A stretch of DNA of 40,744 nt. Source: Companilactobacillus paralimentarius DSM 13238 = JCM 10415. Lineage in GTDB: Bacteria; Bacillota; Bacilli; Lactobacillales; Lactobacillaceae. Each line of letters starts with the position of its first letter. The first letter of the stretch is position 1. Below the pieces are notes generated by a model. It did not search any database. It was not told the origin of the DNA and was given only the letters and a program-made list of their open reading frames with translations. The translations under genes and the position numbers were made by a program. Below are positions 34,180 through 40,744 of the stretch, in pieces. The stretch covers positions 1 to 40,744 of the forward strand of contig NZ_AZES01000031.1 in the NCBI RefSeq assembly GCF_001434985.1, read 5' to 3'.

Positions 34180-34890
34180 TTGGATGATAAGTATAAGTTT
34201 ATTGATTTCTTAGGGTTAAGATTCAATGTTGCAAATGACTTATCAGTTCTTATCTCTGCGATCCTTGTTTTCATTTTGGTCTTTGCATTATCTCGTAAGA
34301 TCACAATGAGGCCAGGTAAGGCACAGAATGTACTTGAATGGATGATTGATTTTACTAATAGTATTGTAAAATCGGCAATGCCTGATGGGTCTGGTAGACG
34401 CTTTAACCTTTATGCGTTTGTATTATTCCTATTTATCTTTGTTTCAAACCAATTAGGATTAATTATTCAAGTAAAGGTTGGAGGTTTCACATACGTTAAG
34501 TCACCAACAACCAATCCACTAATTACAATGGGACTCGCTACGATTTCATTGTTGCTTTCACATTACTATGCTGTGAAGAAATTTGGATTTGGTGGTTACT
34601 TATCCAATTATGCGAGACCGGTAAAGTTCTTACTACCAATTAACCTTCTGGAAGAGTTTACAAACTTCCTAACATTGTCACTACGTCTTTACGGTAATAT
34701 ATTTGCCGGTGAAGTACTTCTTGCACTTATTGGAACTGTTGCAAAAAGCGTTGGCGCTGTTACATTCGTCGCAGCAATACCATTAGCCATGGTATGGCAA
34801 GGCTTTTCTGTATTTATTGGAGCCATCCAAGCGTATGTATTTACCACATTGTCTATGGTCTATATTTCACGTAAACTGGAACAAGAATAA
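34180..34890 (+). CDS. atpB: F1Fo ATP synthase subunit a
   Basis: This 236-residue integral membrane subunit forms the proton half-channels next to the c-ring. The essential Arg lies in TLSLRLYGNIFAGEV. Five to six hydrophobic helices are seen, with the C-terminal pair AIPLAMVWQGFSVFIGAIQAYVFTTLSMVY. The start codon is TTG at 34180, 6 nt after AAAGGAGGG. It is the first gene of atpBEFHAGDC; atpI is absent. Confidence 0.96.
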   Translation: MDDKYKFIDFLGLRFNVANDLSVLISAILVFILVFALSRKITMRPGKAQNVLEWMIDFTNSIVKSAMPDGSGRRFNLYAFVLFLFIFVSNQLGLIIQVKVGGFTYVKSPTTNPLITMGLATISLLLSHYYAVKKFGFGGYLSNYARPVKFLLPINLLEEFTNFLTLSLRLYGNIFAGEVLLALIGTVAKSVGAVTFVAAIPLAMVWQGFSVFIGAIQAYVFTTLSMVYISRKLEQE

Positions 34891-35127
<237 letters not shown>

Positions 35128-35142
35128 TACATATGATGAGTT

Positions 35143-35169
35143 GGCGATCAATAAAAAATCGCCTTTTTT
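35143..35169 (+). terminator. Intercistronic hairpin-T element between atpE and atpF
   Basis: GGCGAT (35143-35148) pairs with ATCGCC (35158-35163) and six Ts follow. As an attenuator or 3' stabiliser it would favour atpE mRNA over downstream genes, matching the high copy number of subunit c. Confidence 0.6.
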
Positions 35170-35206
35170 ATGTGTGTATTTATTTGATAGGAAGGAGTGA
35201 AGAATA

Positions 35207-35725
35207 TTGGCAGGTTTATTAGTTCTCGGAGCCAATCAAGTAGCTTTGGGAGACATGCTTTTCGTTCTTGTTTCTTTCATCATTTTGGCACTTGCGGTTA
35301 AGCATTTTGCTTGGGGTCCAATCACAAAAATGATGGACGCCAGATCTGAAAAAATCACTGGTGACCTTGATTATGCGGATCAAGAACGTGCTCGTGCTAA
35401 AAAGTTGGCTCAGGAACGTGAAGATGCACTTAAAAATTCACGTGCTGAAGCAGTTGGAATCGTTAATAAGGCTAAGGAAAGTGGAGAGACTCAAAAGAAG
35501 TCTATCTTAACTGAAGCCCACGGCGAAGCTGAAGAAGTGAGACAAAGAGCTAAATCTGATGCTGATAAAGCTAAACAAGATGCTATGGCTGGAGCACAAA
35601 AAGACATAGCAAACTTATCTTTGGAAATTGCTTCTAAAGTTATTTCTAAAGAGCTTAATGCTGACGATCAAAAGTCACTAATCGACTCTTATATTAAGGA
35701 GTTGACGGTTAATGAAACTAAGTAA
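35207..35725 (+). CDS. atpF: F1Fo ATP synthase subunit b
   Basis: This 172-residue peripheral stalk subunit has an N-terminal membrane helix (about 14-33) and a long charged coiled coil (about 45-150). It starts at TTG 35207 with GAAGGAGTG upstream; residues MAGLLVLGANQVALGDMLF match the family. The last 14 bp overlap atpH. Confidence 0.95.
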   Translation: MAGLLVLGANQVALGDMLFVLVSFIILALAVKHFAWGPITKMMDARSEKITGDLDYADQERARAKKLAQEREDALKNSRAEAVGIVNKAKESGETQKKSILTEAHGEAEEVRQRAKSDADKAKQDAMAGAQKDIANLSLEIASKVISKELNADDQKSLIDSYIKELTVNETK

Positions 35726-36260
35726 TAAGCAAGTGGGAAAACGCTATACTAAGGCACTTTTCGAAGTTGCCGAAGAACAAAAGTCTGTAGAAGAAATGCT
35801 CGAAGATTTAAAAGCTTTGAAGCAAGTTTATGAGGAAAATCCTGGTTTAGGTTTTGCTCTAGCAGGCCGTTCTATTTCTCGCACTGAAAAGCTTAAGATC
35901 TTGGATACATTAAAGAGTCAATTTGGTTCTTTAATGCAGGATTTCTTAGGTTTAGTGTTTGATAACAATCGTATGGATTGTGTTATTGATATTGCTGATG
36001 CTTTCATCGAAAAGTACGATGAAGTTAATGGAATTGTTGAAGCAACAGTTACAACAGCAATTGAATTGGATCAAGCACAAACCGAGAATCTTGAATCCGT
36101 GATTAAAAAGAGATTTTCAGTAAATGAAGTAAATTTAACGAAAATAGTTGATTCAAATATCATTGGTGGCGTTATAATCCGTGTTGGAGACCAAGTTGTC
36201 GATGGTAGTGTTGTTAAGAGATTTAATGACATTAAGAACATGCTATTAGTTAATAATTAA
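35712..36260 (+). CDS. atpH: F1Fo ATP synthase subunit delta
   Basis: The product (182 aa) links the b-subunit stalk to the top of F1. It has the helical N-terminal domain (1-105; RYTKALFEVAEEQ and FLGLVFDNNRM) and the C-terminal strand IVDSNIIGGVIIRVGDQVVDGSV. It is translationally coupled to atpF through the overlap. Confidence 0.95.
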   Translation: MKLSNKQVGKRYTKALFEVAEEQKSVEEMLEDLKALKQVYEENPGLGFALAGRSISRTEKLKILDTLKSQFGSLMQDFLGLVFDNNRMDCVIDIADAFIEKYDEVNGIVEATVTTAIELDQAQTENLESVIKKRFSVNEVNLTKIVDSNIIGGVIIRVGDQVVDGSVVKRFNDIKNMLLVNN

Positions 36261-37811
<1,551 letters not shown>

Positions 37812-37828
37812 TACAGGAGGTTTAAATA

Positions 37829-38746
37829 ATGGCTGAGTCCCTTATGGATATTAAAAGAAGAATTTCTTCTACTAAGAAAACCGGTCAAATAACAAAGGCC
37901 ATGCAAATGGTCTCTGGTGCTAAACTCTCTCGTATTGAAAAGAAATCTATTGCTTATCAATTGTATGAAAAAAAGGTTGAAGACATTGTTAGACATTTAA
38001 CAGCTGCTGATGTGTTTAAAGAATTATCTGTTGCAGATGATTCCACTGATCCGTTGAGTTTAAACAGTCTTCTAAAAGTTCGTGAAGTCAAGAAGACTGC
38101 ATATGTTGTCATTACAAGTGACCGTGGTCTTGTTGGTGGATACAATAGTAATATTTTAAAAGCGATGATGGATCTTTTCCAAAAGAAATATCATGGTGAT
38201 AAAAGTAAATTTACTATCATTTCCCTAGGTGCAACTGGTACTGAATTTTTCAAAGCACGTGGCTTTGACGTTGCCTATGAATATACAGGATTACCTGATA
38301 TTCCAACTGTTGAAGACATTACACCAATCATGAAAACAATTTTGCAAATGTATCAAGCTGAATTGTTTGATGAAATTGACATTTGTCATAATCATCACGT
38401 TAATTCATTAGTTTCGAAGTTTACAACTCAGAAACTTTTACCATTAACAGAACCTGATGATGTTACTGCTGAAGAACAACAAGTTGCTAGTGAATACATC
38501 ACAGAACCAAACCCTAAAGCAGTTCTATCTGCAATTGTGCCTCAATATATTGAGTGTTTAGTTTTAGGAGCAATGATGGATGCAAAAACAGCAGAGCATG
38601 CTGCTTCTGTAACAGCTATGAAGAGTGCTAGTGATAATGCTGATGACCTTATTGCAGGTTTGTCACTACATTATAACCGTGCTCGTCAGGCTCAAATTAC
38701 TACAGAGATCACTGAAATTATCGGTGGTGCTGCTGCACTTGAATAG
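37829..38746 (+). CDS. atpG: F1Fo ATP synthase subunit gamma
   Basis: This central rotor shaft has 305 aa. The N-terminal helix reads MDIKRRISSTKKTGQITKAMQMVSGAKL and the C-terminal helix NRARQAQITTEITEIIGGAAAL; these form the coiled coil inside the alpha-beta ring. SDRGLVGGYNSN is the conserved strand after the first helix. AGGAGG precedes the ATG. Confidence 0.97.
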   Translation: MAESLMDIKRRISSTKKTGQITKAMQMVSGAKLSRIEKKSIAYQLYEKKVEDIVRHLTAADVFKELSVADDSTDPLSLNSLLKVREVKKTAYVVITSDRGLVGGYNSNILKAMMDLFQKKYHGDKSKFTIISLGATGTEFFKARGFDVAYEYTGLPDIPTVEDITPIMKTILQMYQAELFDEIDICHNHHVNSLVSKFTTQKLLPLTEPDDVTAEEQQVASEYITEPNPKAVLSAIVPQYIECLVLGAMMDAKTAEHAASVTAMKSASDNADDLIAGLSLHYNRARQAQITTEITEIIGGAAALE

Positions 38747-38751
38747 TTTAG

Positions 38752-40224
<1,473 letters not shown>

Positions 40225-40241
40225 CAGAAGGAGGAAATGAT

Positions 40242-40670
40242 ATGGCTGGTAATATTATGAAGGTCAATATTGTTACTCCTGATGGTGTTGTTTACGACCA
40301 TCATGCAAAACTCGTTGTCTTGAGTACCATTGATGGTGAAATTGGTGTCATGGCACACCATGCCCCAATTATTGCCCCATTGGTCATTGATGAAGTTCGT
40401 GTCCGTCGTGTCGACAAGCCTCACCATGAAGACTCAATTGCTGTAAATGGCGGGTTCTTGGAGTTTAGTAATGATCTAGTATCGATCGTGGCTAATAGTG
40501 CCGAAAGAGCTAGAGATATTGATTTAAGACGTGCCAAATATGCTAAGCAAAGAGCTGAAAGTACTATCAAAGTTGCTGAAGAAAAACACAATATTGATGA
40601 GTTGGCTCGTGCACAAGTATCCTTACGTAAGGCTATTAATAGAATTAACGTAAGTTCACATCGTAATTAA
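40242..40670 (+). CDS. atpC: F1Fo ATP synthase subunit epsilon
   Basis: This rotor subunit (142 aa) can inhibit ATP hydrolysis. It has the beta-sandwich (1-88; MKVNIVTPDGVVYDHHAKLVVLSTIDGEIGVMAHHAPIIAPL) and a two-helix C-terminal domain (about 95-138). The ATG at 40242 follows AGGAGG; an internal ATG at 40257 is less well placed. No terminator is visible between its stop and the apparent insertion sequence end at 40690. Confidence 0.95.
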   Translation: MAGNIMKVNIVTPDGVVYDHHAKLVVLSTIDGEIGVMAHHAPIIAPLVIDEVRVRRVDKPHHEDSIAVNGGFLEFSNDLVSIVANSAERARDIDLRRAKYAKQRAESTIKVAEEKHNIDELARAQVSLRKAINRINVSSHRN

Positions 40671-40689
40671 TATGTAATTAATAAAGACT

Positions 40690-40744
40690 GGCTCTTTGTC
40701 AAATCGTATTGATGAATAGTTTTTGTATAGAAGGCAACCTCATG
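40690..40744 (+). mobile_element. Apparent left end of an ISL3-family insertion sequence (partial)
   Basis: From 40690 the sequence GGCTCTTTGTCAAATCGT resembles the terminal inverted repeats of ISL3-family elements from lactic acid bacteria, as I remember them. About 50 bp in, the window ends at an ATG (40742) that could start the transposase. The other end, the transposase and the target duplication lie outside the window. Confidence 0.4.

Overview
The window is chromosomal DNA of a low-GC Gram-positive of the order Lactobacillales. The codon use, the gene order tdk-prfA-prmC-sua5-upp-atpBEFHAGDC, the oleate hydratase, the haem catalase and the LmrCD-type exporter fit the Lactobacillaceae. 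Companilactobacillus is my best guess, from resemblance only and not from a search.

Layout. 1-2620: an ArsR-type repressor, an old-yellow-enzyme oxidoreductase and a DJ-1/PfpI protein on the minus strand, with near-identical operators before arsR and before the oxidoreductase. 2630-4685: a membrane-anchored EndA-like nuclease followed by glyA. 4881-9262: sugar O-acetyltransferase, the lemA-htpX pair, a secreted serine hydrolase, a probable small RNA or leader with an intrinsic terminator, and an aldo-keto reductase. 9369-11272: oleate hydratase with a clear promoter and a perfect CcpA (cre) site. 11271-15000: NUDIX hydrolase, XRE/TPR regulator, an unlisted 58-codon ORF, a two-gene membrane module (DUF4260-like and YrdB/DUF2568-like) divergent from a MerR regulator, and a doubly frameshifted SAP-domain gene. 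14962-19547: nitroreductase, SnoaL-like protein, catalase, MmcQ/YjbR protein and rarA. 19763-20870: a tRNA-Glu(CUC), a small membrane protein and a CPBP protease. 20968-24557: a heterodimeric ABC exporter whose second gene has an in-frame TAA. 24635-28361: a serine hydrolase and a manganese/zinc-type ABC importer whose ATPase gene also has an in-frame TAA. 28420-29763: murT. 29916-40670: the collinear housekeeping block tdk, prfA, prmC, sua5, upp and the F1Fo ATP synthase operon. The window ends in what looks like the terminal inverted repeat of an ISL3-type insertion sequence just after atpC.

The housekeeping block is ordinary. The notable feature of the accessory part is decay. Between 13.1 and 26.6 kb there is a gene with ACG where ATG is expected, a gene with two single-base deletions, and two transporter genes each cut by one TAA. 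Either this lineage is losing accessory functions or the assembly carries errors; the reads would decide. Other points worth a look are the unassigned small RNA at 8268-8365, the two palindromes at the katA promoter, the murT gene without adjacent gatD, and hairpin-plus-T-run elements inside the prfA/prmC overlap and between atpE and atpF.
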